Assembly: GCA_910589055.1 (NCBI GenBank)
Contig: CAJURN010000015.1
Location: forward strand, 15,369 to 79,368
From: an uncultured Muribaculaceae bacterium
GTDB taxonomy: Bacteria; Bacteroidota; Bacteroidia; Bacteroidales; Muribaculaceae
Direction of reading: 5' to 3'
Length of the DNA: 64,000 nucleotides
Made by a program: the position numbers and the translations under genes. Below, piece by piece: positions 34,959-43,465 of the stretch. The notes under the pieces were generated by a model. The model ran no database searches and had not been told where the DNA came from. It worked only from the letters and a program-made list of their open reading frames with translations. Position 1 is the stretch's first letter, and each line of letters opens with the position of its first letter.

Positions 34959-35825
34959 TCATAAAGTTAAGTCTTGGATGAAATTTCCATGAAAAACGGT
35001 TTCGGCAGGCCCTGTCATGAGTATATTTCCGGTGTCAGAATCGGTATCAATCACTAAATCTCCGCCTTTCAGCAGTACTGTAACCGGCATTGTGCATCGT
35101 CCGGTTTTTACTGCGGCTGCCGCGGCGGCGCAAGCTCCCGTGCCGCAGGCTTCGGTTTCGCCCACGCCGCGTTCCCACGTAAATTGCCGGATTTTGTGCT
35201 CGCCCATCTTCTCCACAAATTCAATATTGGCTTTTTCGGGCCAAAGCGGATGACATTCGAGTTGGGGGCCAAGTAGCCCGACAGATATCGCTGCAAGATT
35301 CTCCACAAACACCACACCATGAGGATTTCCCATAGATACACCTATAACTTTGAAATCGCCTTGTGGAAGATGTATCGGATACTCCACCATTTCAAGCTCA
35401 TCCACCCGCGCGGGGATGTCTTGCGGGGTAAAAACAGCGGGACCCATGTCGACGGTTATCTGCAACCCTGCATTAGAAGGATTGCGGGAGATTGCAAGCT
35501 CCTTCAGCCCGGCCAAAGTCTCGATGGTGAGGTGTCCGGGCTTGGATGCAGCTGTGTCGTAAATGTGTTTTCCGACACAGCGTATTCCATTGCCGCACAT
35601 CTGTGCTTCCGTGCCGTCGGAGTTGAAAATTCGCATCCGCGCATCCGCCTTATCCGACTGAAGGACAATGAGCAATCCGTCGGCGCCGACTCCGCGATGT
35701 CTGTCGCACATTCGCACGGCGAGGGTGGGGAAGTCGTATTCCTCACCCTCGCGGCAATCAAGAAGCACGAAATCGTTGCCGAGTCCGTGCATTTTTGTGA
35801 AACTGATTTTATCGCACATCGGCAA
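34959..35825 (-). CDS. dapF: Diaminopimelate epimerase
   Basis: Converts LL- to meso-diaminopimelate for lysine and peptidoglycan synthesis; cytosolic, 288 residues. The two catalytic cysteines are Cys77 (EAQMCGNGIRC) and Cys227 (ETEACGTGAC), each in the expected mirror-image motif; the HGLGNDFVLLD start motif is intact. Start at 35825 (MPMCDK) or six bases later (MCDK). It overlaps the end of the upstream PLP-enzyme gene by 17 bases, so both are probably in one transcript. Confidence 0.95.
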   Translation of the reverse strand: MPMCDKISFTKMHGLGNDFVLLDCREGEEYDFPTLAVRMCDRHRGVGADGLLIVLQSDKADARMRIFNSDGTEAQMCGNGIRCVGKHIYDTAASKPGHLTIETLAGLKELAISRNPSNAGLQITVDMGPAVFTPQDIPARVDELEMVEYPIHLPQGDFKVIGVSMGNPHGVVFVENLAAISVGLLGPQLECHPLWPEKANIEFVEKMGEHKIRQFTWERGVGETEACGTGACAAAAAAVKTGRCTMPVTVLLKGGDLVIDTDSDTGNILMTGPAETVFHGNFIQDLTL

Positions 35826-36993
35826 ACGCTTCTTTAATCCGTTCTAAAGCAGTTTCCAGAACACTCCGTGCCACGCCGAAATTGAGCCTTATGAAACCTC
35901 GGCCTTCAACTCCGAAACTTGCACCGTCGCTTACGGCGAGCTTGGCACGGTTGATGATTCGGTCGATGATTTCTTCATGAGTGAGTCCGGTGTCGCGGAA
36001 GTCAATCCACAGTCCGAAACCTGCCCGCGGCTCGATGGCATCCACACCGGGAATGTTGCGGTGGATATAATCTATCGCAAACGCGCTGTTTTCCGACAGA
36101 TAGCCGAGCATGTCGTCAATCCAGTCCTCACATTCGGTGTAAGCGGCGATGGTGGAGTAAATCGCACATATTGGCGGAGTGTCGAACTCGCTTGCTTTGA
36201 GCCATGCGAAAAATCCTTCGCGCAGTTCCGGATTTACCACCGCGGTCCATGCGCTCGCGATTCCGGGCATGTTGAATGACTTCGACGGCGCCCCGAGTGT
36301 CACTGTTATCTCAGCAGCCTCATCCGATACGGATGCCGTTGGAACATGTTTCTGTCCCGGAAGTACAAGGTCGCCGTAAATCTCGTCGGAAAGCAGGATT
36401 ACTTCGTGGTGATGGCAGATTGCAGCCACACGACGCAGGATGTCTTCGCTCCACTGTATGCCAATCGGATTCTGAGGATTGCATATAATCATCATACGCG
36501 GTTTTTCCTTTGCCACGATTTGCTCCAGGGCGTCGATGTCGATTGTGTAGTTTTTGTCCGACAGATGCAATGGCGCTGTGACGGGTAGGCGACCGTTTCC
36601 TTCGACTACCGAGCGGAACGAATGATACACCGGCGGCTGTATCAGAATCTTGTCGCCACGGTCGGTGAAGTAATTCACGCATAGTCCGATGCCTTTCTTG
36701 ACTCCGGGAACGAAATCAACAGCTTCCGGTCCGACAGTCCAGTCGTGTCGCTTTTTCAACCATCCGGCAATGCTCTCCCTGAGTCGTGCCGGAGCCGTAG
36801 TGTAGCCTAACACAGGTGTGTCCACACACTCGTGGAGTGCGGCAGTGATGGGAGCGGGCGTGGCAAAATCCATGTCTGCAATCCAGAGTGGAAGCAGATC
36901 GTCACGTCCGTATTTTTCCCTCATTTCTTCGTATTTGGTCGCATCGGTATGGCGACGGTCTATTACCTTATCGAAATTGTATTTTCCTGTCAT
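35809..36993 (-). CDS. MalY/PatB-family PLP aminotransferase / C-S lyase
   Basis: A 394-residue fold-type I PLP enzyme. LWIADMDFATPAPI, LSDEIYGDLVLPG and the PLP lysine Lys238 in GAPSKSFNMPGIASAW mark the MalY/PatB (cystathionine beta-lyase) subgroup rather than general aspartate aminotransferases. Likely reaction: cleavage of cystathionine or cysteine conjugates to pyruvate, ammonia and a thiol; an aminotransferase role in the diaminopimelate pathway is suggested only by the overlap with dapF. Confidence 0.88.
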   Translation of the reverse strand: MTGKYNFDKVIDRRHTDATKYEEMREKYGRDDLLPLWIADMDFATPAPITAALHECVDTPVLGYTTAPARLRESIAGWLKKRHDWTVGPEAVDFVPGVKKGIGLCVNYFTDRGDKILIQPPVYHSFRSVVEGNGRLPVTAPLHLSDKNYTIDIDALEQIVAKEKPRMMIICNPQNPIGIQWSEDILRRVAAICHHHEVILLSDEIYGDLVLPGQKHVPTASVSDEAAEITVTLGAPSKSFNMPGIASAWTAVVNPELREGFFAWLKASEFDTPPICAIYSTIAAYTECEDWIDDMLGYLSENSAFAIDYIHRNIPGVDAIEPRAGFGLWIDFRDTGLTHEEIIDRIINRAKLAVSDGASFGVEGRGFIRLNFGVARSVLETALERIKEAFADVR

Positions 36994-37051
36994 TATAGTC
37001 TGCGTTGCAAAAGAAACGTTATGATGTGAATCAGTGAATCCGAGTATATAC

Positions 37052-37094
37052 TAAAAATCCCCGGCCAAATTGGATGTTGGTTATTTGGCCGGGG
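37052..37094 (-). terminator. Terminator after the response regulator gene
   Basis: On the minus strand CCCCGGCCAAAT pairs with ATTTGGCCGGGG and is followed by ATTTTTAG; about 20 bases beyond the stop at 37116. Confidence 0.85.
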
Positions 37095-37115
37095 TAGAGT
37101 GAAGTGTACTACCGC

Positions 37116-37823
37116 TTACTTGTGGGCATCGGCTTCCGGAGCTATCAATTTGTATCCCTTTCCGTGGATATTGATAATCTCGATGGACTTGTCTTCCTTC
37201 AGGTGCTTGCGCAGCTTGGTGATGTAGACGTCCATGGAGCGGGCGTTGAAGTAGTTATCGTCAATCCAGATTGTCTTGAGGGCGTAGTTGCGCTCGAGAA
37301 TTTCGTTGACATGGGCGCAGAGCAGGCTGAGAAGTTCCGACTCCTTGGTAGTGAGTTTTGTGATTTTGTCATCAATCATCAGCACTTGCTTCTGGGTGTC
37401 GAAGGTGAACTTGCCAATCTTGTACATTGTAATTTCCTTACCTTTCTTACCCTTGACACGGCGAAGGATTGCCTCGATACGGAGAACGAGTTCTTCCATC
37501 GAGAAAGGTTTGGTGATATAGTCGTCGGCACCGATCTTGAAACCTTCGAGAATGTCGTCCTTGATGGACTTGGCAGTCAGGAATATGATGGGTACTTCGG
37601 AGTTGACGGTGCGGATTTCCTGAGCGAGGGTGAATCCGTCTTTCTTGGGCATCATCACGTCGAGGACGCAGATGTCGTATTTTCCCTTGAGGAATGCTTT
37701 GTAGCCGCTTTCGCCGTCTACAAAAAGGTCGGCGTTATAGCCTTTTGCCTGGAGATACTCTCTGAGCAGCATGCCCAGATTCTCGTCGTCTTCGCACAGA
37801 AGGATTCTCATACGGTCTTCCAT
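37116..37823 (-). CDS. rprY: OmpR-family response regulator, RprY-like
   Basis: A 235-residue DNA-binding regulator. Receiver domain (5-120): acidic pocket EDD at 11-13, phosphorylation site Asp55 in CVLDVMMPK, Thr83, and Lys105 in TKPF. Winged-helix Trans_reg_C domain at about 130-230 (LTTKESELLSLLCAHVNEIL, SMDVYITKLRKHLKEDKSIEI, IHGKGYKL). It follows the sensor kinase by five bases. The pair resembles RprX/RprY of Bacteroides fragilis; in Porphyromonas gingivalis RprY has been linked to sodium stress and the nqr genes, as I recall. Here it lies between the nqr operon and nhaA. Confidence 0.85.
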   Translation of the reverse strand: MEDRMRILLCEDDENLGMLLREYLQAKGYNADLFVDGESGYKAFLKGKYDICVLDVMMPKKDGFTLAQEIRTVNSEVPIIFLTAKSIKDDILEGFKIGADDYITKPFSMEELVLRIEAILRRVKGKKGKEITMYKIGKFTFDTQKQVLMIDDKITKLTTKESELLSLLCAHVNEILERNYALKTIWIDDNYFNARSMDVYITKLRKHLKEDKSIEIINIHGKGYKLIAPEADAHK

Positions 37824-37828
37824 AATTC

Positions 37829-39385
37829 TTAATTTTTAGAGAGTGGTAATATAATTATAAATTTTGTTCCATGATTGAATTCGCTTTCCACGTTGATGAC
37901 TCCGCCAAGTTCGGTCACCATCTTCTTGACGTAGGCCAGTCCGAGACCGAAACCTTTGACATCGTGGCGGTTGCCGGTGGAAACGCGATAGAATTTCTCA
38001 AATATCTTTTTCAAGTCGTCCTTGCGGATGCCGATACCGTTGTCGGCCACAGTGATTTCGAGTCTTTCTCCGGGCAGGTCACGAGTGCCAACAGCGAGAT
38101 TCAGCGGGCGCTCTTCGCTGCGGTATTTGACGGCATTGTCAAGGAGGTTGAATATTACGTTGGTGAAGTGCATTTCGTCAACATTTACAATGGCATCCAT
38201 CGCATCAAGGTTGGCCGAGATTTCACCTCCGTATTTCTCCACTTTCAACTTGAAAGTGTTCACTACATTATATAATATGATGTTGGCATCCACATCTTCG
38301 ATTTTGAGAGTGGCTTTCTGACGGTCGTAAAGCGACATCTGAAGCACTTTCTCCACCTGGAAGCGCAGGCGCTTGGTCTCGTCGTTGATTACCGTTGAAA
38401 TCTGCTGGAGCATTGCGGGCGATTTGCGCACGCTCTGGTCGTTGAGCATCTGGGCGGCAAGCGAGATTGACGAGATGGGAGTCTTGAACTCGTGGGTCAT
38501 GTTGTTGATGAAGTCGTTTTTCATCTCGGTGAGTTTCTTCTGGCGGAAAGCGACGATGATGGTGAAAACGAATATAATCAGCAGTATCAGGGTGAAAGCA
38601 AATGCCGGTACCATAAATGATATGGACGAGAAGATGTAATCTTTCTTGGCCGGGAAGTAAACTTTCATGTAGCTGCGCGGGCCGGTGACATCGTTGGGAA
38701 ACAGAGCCTGCACGAACATATTGTCGCGGTCGGCGGCTGTGGTCTGGAATCCGGGCGATTTGTAGAGGATGGTTCCGGCGTAGTTCACCACCGCGTATTC
38801 AAACGGCACTTTAAGCCCGAGAGTGTCAAGTTCCTGGCGGAGATATGTGCGCACACGGGCAGAGTCGGCACGTTCGGTGATAGGGCGGTCGGATGCCTTT
38901 GAAATGATATTCAGAATCACCTCGTCAAGCAGCCCCTGCTGATAGAGGAAGCGGTTGTGGAACGACTTCTGCATGGAGCGGTAGTGTGCTCCGATACCCT
39001 TGTCGGCAGTGCGCGGCACAGCGGATTCGCTGCTCTGTATCTTTGAGATTTCCGAAACGTTGCCTTTGATGGTGAGGTCGGCCTCAAGTCCGGTGGAAGT
39101 GGTGAAAGAATATTTCACACCTCCAAGACGCGGCGAAGGCTCTCCTATGTATTCCGAATATATGGATGAGGATTGTACCTGGCGCACGTCATCCTCGAGG
39201 AAGTGACGGGTCTCGTCCTGCTCAAGGTGCTGGGTCACGGCCACAAGGCTTTGACGCACTCCCTGCGAGAACTGCTCATACCTGATTCTCACTATATTTT
39301 TCATATAGATAATCTGTATGCACAGCAGGCCTACAAAGGTCAGAGCCATCAGTATTGTCAATATCCAGATTGTTTGTTTCTTCAT
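37829..39385 (-). CDS. rprX: Sensor histidine kinase, RprX-like
   Basis: A 518-residue inner-membrane kinase. Membrane helices at about 5-28 and 256-280 enclose a periplasmic sensor region of about 225 residues with no domain I recognise. The HisKA box has His298 in NNMTHEFKTPISSISLAAQM; ATPase boxes are NLLDNAVKYR (N), VADNGIGI (G1), KIFEKFYRV (F) and GFGLGLAYVKKM (G2). No clear HAMP domain between the second helix and HisKA. Expressed ahead of the response regulator in the same transcript. Confidence 0.9.
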   Translation of the reverse strand: MKKQTIWILTILMALTFVGLLCIQIIYMKNIVRIRYEQFSQGVRQSLVAVTQHLEQDETRHFLEDDVRQVQSSSIYSEYIGEPSPRLGGVKYSFTTSTGLEADLTIKGNVSEISKIQSSESAVPRTADKGIGAHYRSMQKSFHNRFLYQQGLLDEVILNIISKASDRPITERADSARVRTYLRQELDTLGLKVPFEYAVVNYAGTILYKSPGFQTTAADRDNMFVQALFPNDVTGPRSYMKVYFPAKKDYIFSSISFMVPAFAFTLILLIIFVFTIIVAFRQKKLTEMKNDFINNMTHEFKTPISSISLAAQMLNDQSVRKSPAMLQQISTVINDETKRLRFQVEKVLQMSLYDRQKATLKIEDVDANIILYNVVNTFKLKVEKYGGEISANLDAMDAIVNVDEMHFTNVIFNLLDNAVKYRSEERPLNLAVGTRDLPGERLEITVADNGIGIRKDDLKKIFEKFYRVSTGNRHDVKGFGLGLAYVKKMVTELGGVINVESEFNHGTKFIIILPLSKN

Positions 39386-39502
39386 CTCATTATAATGTGA
39401 GCCGTGGGAGGAGAATCGTCGGGCTGAAAGTTTTCAATAATTTAAAATCAGTTTTAAAATTAACCTTTGTTTTGTTAACAATTAAAACTTGTGTTTGTTT
39501 TT

Positions 39503-39510
39503 GAAAGATA
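39503..39510 (-). promoter_or_regulatory. Possible -7 box of the rprXY promoter
   Basis: TATCTTTC on the minus strand, one mismatch to TAnnTTTG, with TGTT 20 bases upstream; it would give a leader of about 110 bases. Confidence 0.3.
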
Positions 39511-39581
39511 CGAAATAAACGTGCTCGTTTAACATTTCGGCTCAAAATTAACAAATAATTGTGAAAATCAAAAATCACACC

Positions 39582-39628
39582 GAAAAAATAATGCCGGAGA
39601 AAGGTATTTTAACCTCCTCCGGCATTAA
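39582..39628 (-). terminator. Terminator after nhaA
   Basis: On the minus strand AATGCCGGAG pairs with CTCCGGCATT and is followed by ATTTTTTC; about 30 bases beyond the nhaA stop. Confidence 0.85.
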
Positions 39629-39656
39629 AGTATATGTTTTTAAACAGTTTGTAAGA

Positions 39657-41078
39657 CTATTCTTCTGCGGCATCAGGCGCAACACCTTTCGGCAGTGTGA
39701 AATGCAGCCATATATAGGCGCCGATTCCGGCAATGAGCGAGCCTACGACAATACCGAGCTTGGCATGGTCGAGCAATGCCTGCTGGGCGGGTATTGACGA
39801 GTCGAAAGTGAGCGTTGCGATGAAGAGAGACACCGTGAATCCGATGCCGCCAAGGAGTGAGATTGACGACATCATGCTCCAGTTGGCATGCGCGGGCATC
39901 GGCGCTAACTTCAGCTTCACTGCAAGCCAGGAGAAGGAAAGGATTCCGAGGAACTTTCCGAGCACAAGACCTGAGATTACCGCCAGGGAGATTCCTTCGA
40001 ATATGCTCGCAGGCTCCATGTCGAGCAGGAATATTCCGGCATTGGCAAAGGCAAAGAGCGGAATGATGAAGTAGTTGACGATGGGATGCAGGGAGTCTTC
40101 AAGTTCCTGAAGCGGCGAAATTACTTTATCGGAAGCTGATTCGACCTCTTTAAGCCAGTTCATCTGCTCCTTGTTGAGGATGGTGCGTTTGGTAAGAAGT
40201 TCGTCGTCCTCGCCGCGGAAGTGGGCTATGGAGTTTCGGATAATCTTGATGTATTTTTTAGGAGCGAACACCGGAGTAGCGGGCACACAGAAAGCCACGA
40301 GCACTCCGGCAATTGTGGGATGGATGCCTGAATTGAGGAAGAGGAACCATACGATACCTCCGATAGTGAGATAGAAAATCTTACTCTTGATCGAGAACAC
40401 CGAACCTAAGAGAAGCACCCCAAGCAGGATGGCTGCATAAAGCAGAAGCATCCACTCAATTCCGGTGGAGTAAAAGGCTGCGATGACAATGATGCCTCCG
40501 ATGTCGTCAACGACTGCAAGCGTGGTGAGGAAAATCTTGAGCGAGACAGGCACGCGTTTTCCGAGCATTGCGAGCACGCCGAGTGAAAATGCGATGTCAG
40601 TTGCCATCGGTATGGCCGCACCGCCTGAGTAGTCGGTGCCACGGCTCATAAGATAATAGATGAGCACCGGAACGCACATACCGCCCACGGCTCCCACGAT
40701 AGGCAATAAAGCCTGCTTGAAGGAAGACAGCTCTCCAACAAGTACTTCGCGCTTGATTTCAAGGCCGATTGAGAAAAAGAATATAGCCATGAGCGCATCG
40801 TTGATGAAGGCAAGGAGGTCCATATGATGCCCGCTGTGGCTGAAGAAGTTGAAATTACCTAATTGCAGGCGGACTTCCTGAGTCCAGAATTTGAAATATT
40901 CGTCGTTGAGTCCGGGAATGTTAGCCACAATTATGGCAAGTAAAGTGGCGGCAATAAGGATGTTACCACCGGAGGCATGACGTCGCAATGCCTGACGGGC
41001 GGCGAAGAACACACCCGTGTCGAAGACATTTTCTGTCTCACGAGCCGTCGGGCGTTGTGTGGGATTGGAATCTTTCAT
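39657..41078 (-). CDS. nhaA: Na+/H+ antiporter NhaA
   Basis: Inner-membrane antiporter exchanging two H+ for one Na+. 473 residues, longer than the 388 of E. coli because of an N-terminal cytoplasmic extension (about 25 residues) and an inserted charged loop (LTKRTILNKEQMNWLKEVES). Key residues are present: Asp161 in MATDIAFSLG (E. coli D133), Asp191-Asp192 in AVVDDIGGIIV (D163/D164), and the Lys of LVLGKFLGI (K300). Divergent from hisS, sharing a palindromic promoter; the approximately 110-base leader contains a direct repeat. Functionally it belongs with nqr and rprXY. Confidence 0.95.
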   Translation of the reverse strand: MKDSNPTQRPTARETENVFDTGVFFAARQALRRHASGGNILIAATLLAIIVANIPGLNDEYFKFWTQEVRLQLGNFNFFSHSGHHMDLLAFINDALMAIFFFSIGLEIKREVLVGELSSFKQALLPIVGAVGGMCVPVLIYYLMSRGTDYSGGAAIPMATDIAFSLGVLAMLGKRVPVSLKIFLTTLAVVDDIGGIIVIAAFYSTGIEWMLLLYAAILLGVLLLGSVFSIKSKIFYLTIGGIVWFLFLNSGIHPTIAGVLVAFCVPATPVFAPKKYIKIIRNSIAHFRGEDDELLTKRTILNKEQMNWLKEVESASDKVISPLQELEDSLHPIVNYFIIPLFAFANAGIFLLDMEPASIFEGISLAVISGLVLGKFLGILSFSWLAVKLKLAPMPAHANWSMMSSISLLGGIGFTVSLFIATLTFDSSIPAQQALLDHAKLGIVVGSLIAGIGAYIWLHFTLPKGVAPDAAEE

Positions 41079-41140
41079 AATGAATTGATGAAATTAGACT
41101 TTTATAAATCCAACAAATAGTGTCGGAGCATGGTTCTTTT

Positions 41141-41182
41141 ATGTCGCGGTTTTTAATTATAGCAGATTTTAAAATGTCGCGG
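41141..41182. repeat. Direct repeat ATGTCGCGG in the nhaA leader
   Basis: ATGTCGCGG at 41141-41149 and 41174-41182, start to start 33 bases (three helical turns), each followed by a T-rich run and AA. It lies between nhaA and the shared promoter, on the nhaA side. Confidence 0.5.
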
Positions 41183-41197
41183 ATTTTAAAATTTCGG

Positions 41198-41229
41198 CAA
41201 AATTAGCTAATTTTGCGCTATTCATCAAA
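41198..41229 (-). promoter_or_regulatory. nhaA promoter, full consensus
   Basis: On the minus strand TTTG (41226-41229), a 20-base spacer and TAATTTTG (41198-41205) match the Bacteroides promoter exactly. The -7 box is one half of an 18-bp perfect palindrome whose other half is the hisS -7 box. Confidence 0.7.
41208..41215 (+). promoter_or_regulatory. hisS promoter -7 box
   Basis: TAATTTTG, exact match, with TTTT 20 bases upstream (41184-41187) as a near -33 element; 25 bases before the hisS ATG. Shares the palindrome CAAAATTAGCTAATTTTG with the nhaA promoter. Confidence 0.65.
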
Positions 41230-41240
41230 AAACAGCAATA

Positions 41241-42605
41241 ATGGCACCTCGTAAACCATCAATACCCAAGGGCACGCGCGACTTCTCGCCGTCGGAAATG
41301 GCCCGCCGCAATTATATTTTTGACACCATCCGTTCGGTATTCGGACTTTTCGGCTACCGCCAGATTGAAACTCCTGCCATGGAGAATCTCTCCACCCTCA
41401 TGGGAAAATATGGAGAGGAAGGCGACAAACTCCTTTTCAAGATTCTCAATTCCGGTGATTTCCTGCGTTCGGTCGACCGTAATCTCGTAGATGCCGGTGA
41501 TTATGTGCATCTGACTTCGCAGTTGTCGGAAAAAGGTCTTCGTTACGACCTTACCGTTCCTTTCGCACGATTTGTGGTGCAGCACCGCGACGAGTTGCAG
41601 CTCCCGTTCAAGCGTTTCCAGATTCAGCCGGTGTGGCGCGCCGATCGTCCTCAGAAAGGTCGTTATCGCGAGTTCTATCAGTGCGATGCCGATGTTGTAG
41701 GCTCAAACTCGCTTATGAATGAGGTTGAACTGCTCCAGCTTATCGACGAGGTTTTCCGCCGTCTGAAAATCAGAGTGGCAATCAAGCTCAACAACCGTAA
41801 GGTGCTTGCCGGAATTGCCGAACTCATCGGTGCGCCCGACAAACTTATCGACATCACCGTGGCAATCGACAAGATTGACAAAATCGGCTTGGAGAAAGTA
41901 AATGAGGAATTGGCCGAACGCGGACTTTCGCAGGAAGCCATTGCAGCTCTCCGCCCCATCCTTGAAATCAACGGTTCGCTTCAGGAGCGTCTTGCCAAGC
42001 TCGAAACCCTGCTTTCAGGTGTGGAAATAGGCCGTCTTGGAGTGGAAGAACTTCGCACGGTTGTCGATGGTACGCTCGCTTTAGGTCTTGATGCAGAACT
42101 TGACCTTGACGTGTCGCTCGCCCGCGGTCTCAACTACTATACCGGAACGATTATTGAAGTCAAGGCACTCGATGTGCAAATCGGCAGTATCACCGGAGGC
42201 GGCCGCTATGATAACCTCACCGGAGTGTTCGGTCTCGATGGTATTTCCGGAGTAGGAATTTCTTTCGGTGCCGACCGTATATATGACGTTCTTAACACGC
42301 TCGAACTCTACCCCGAGGACATCACGGTTGCCACAAAAGTGCTTTTCATCAACTTCGGGGCTGCTGAATCGGCTGCCGCGCTGAAATGCGTCAAATCGCT
42401 TCGTCAGGCCGGTATCTCCGCCGAGGTTTATCCCGATGCGGCAAAGATGAAGAAGCAGATGGCATATGCCGATGCACAGAAGATACCTTACGTGGCTATT
42501 ATCGGAGAGACAGAACTCGCCGAAAATGTTGCCACTCTCAAAAACATGGCGAGCGGCGAGCAGACCAAAGTGCCTTTCGCACAACTTGCCGAACACCTTT
42601 TATGA
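41241..42605 (+). CDS. hisS: Histidyl-tRNA synthetase
   Basis: Class II aminoacyl-tRNA synthetase of 454 residues charging tRNA-His. Motif 1 region (YRQIETPAMENL), motif 2 (KRFQIQPVWRADRPQKGRYREFYQ, seen as FQIQPVWRADRPQKGRYREF), the histidine-specific ARGLNYYTG and GGGRYDNL motifs, motif 3 (GVGISFGADRIYDVL) and a C-terminal anticodon-binding domain. ARGLNYYTG has Asn where many bacteria have Asp. First gene of a probable hisS-lipoprotein-pepT-miaA run (gaps 40, 19 and -1 bases). Confidence 0.96.
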   Translation: MAPRKPSIPKGTRDFSPSEMARRNYIFDTIRSVFGLFGYRQIETPAMENLSTLMGKYGEEGDKLLFKILNSGDFLRSVDRNLVDAGDYVHLTSQLSEKGLRYDLTVPFARFVVQHRDELQLPFKRFQIQPVWRADRPQKGRYREFYQCDADVVGSNSLMNEVELLQLIDEVFRRLKIRVAIKLNNRKVLAGIAELIGAPDKLIDITVAIDKIDKIGLEKVNEELAERGLSQEAIAALRPILEINGSLQERLAKLETLLSGVEIGRLGVEELRTVVDGTLALGLDAELDLDVSLARGLNYYTGTIIEVKALDVQIGSITGGGRYDNLTGVFGLDGISGVGISFGADRIYDVLNTLELYPEDITVATKVLFINFGAAESAAALKCVKSLRQAGISAEVYPDAAKMKKQMAYADAQKIPYVAIIGETELAENVATLKNMASGEQTKVPFAQLAEHLL

Positions 42606-42645
42606 TTATACAGACACATTTTTTAACAACTAACCTCTTTCTTTT

Positions 42646-43446
42646 ATGAAGATTCGTATGATTCCCTGCGGGACTATTGCCGCAGCTTCGATTTTTTTAG
42701 CGCTCACCCTCGGAAGCTGTTCCGGTGGTGATAAAGGCCCTTCCCCTCTTGAGAAGCAAGCCGAGCGTATCTCTCTTGACCTCGCTTCCGAAGTCGAGGC
42801 CAATCCTATGTTGCTTACTTCCGCCGAAGCCGGATATTCCGACGGAAACCTTGTGTATAAGGTGGCTTTCTGTGATTCGGTAATCTGCGTCAAAGACTAT
42901 TCCGAAGCGTTGATTCAGTACTTTGTAGCTCAGGAAATCAAGAAAAGACCCGGCAAGGATCTCGATGAGATTCTTAATACACTGTCGAAAGAACAGGGTT
43001 CGCTCGAGCTGCAACTGAGCGACGTATATGGCGATTCACGCACATATAGCATTTCTGCATCGCGTCTGAAACAGCTTTTCAAGCAGTCGCCCATGCAGTT
43101 GAACTTCCAGGAAGTGAAGGCAAACGTACAGCAGATTCTTGCCTCGCGTGCGATGTACTACCGCGACAAGGCCAATGCCACCGATGCAAGTTTCGCGTTC
43201 CAGTCGGGCTTCGCCACATACACACTCGTATTCCCCAAGGCATCGGCATATTCACATCTTAAACAGGCCTCGCTTGCCGGACGCTATGTGGCTCTCCTGA
43301 AACCCCGCTACGAATCACTCGGGTCCCTGCGCCAGCCCATTGAGGAAATGCTTACGTCTCTTCAGATTGAGGGCTACCGCTTCGTTTACACGACTTCCGA
43401 CAACAAAAACGAACTTCGCGCGGCAATTCCCTGGCGAAATATTTAA
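42646..43446 (+). CDS. Lipoprotein of unknown function
   Basis: A 266-residue exported lipoprotein. The N-terminus has a basic start, hydrophobic core and lipobox LTLGSC, so Cys25 or so should be lipidated; the following SGGDKG resembles the glycine/acid-rich tether seen in Bacteroidetes surface lipoproteins. The rest is mostly helical with repeated VAFCDSVICV-like and QLFKQSPMQLNFQ segments and matches no family I recognise. Lies 40 bases after hisS and 19 before pepT; neighbours give no functional clue. Confidence 0.75.
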   Translation: MKIRMIPCGTIAAASIFLALTLGSCSGGDKGPSPLEKQAERISLDLASEVEANPMLLTSAEAGYSDGNLVYKVAFCDSVICVKDYSEALIQYFVAQEIKKRPGKDLDEILNTLSKEQGSLELQLSDVYGDSRTYSISASRLKQLFKQSPMQLNFQEVKANVQQILASRAMYYRDKANATDASFAFQSGFATYTLVFPKASAYSHLKQASLAGRYVALLKPRYESLGSLRQPIEEMLTSLQIEGYRFVYTTSDNKNELRAAIPWRNI

Positions 43447-43465
43447 CAAGCTAAATTCTACAACC

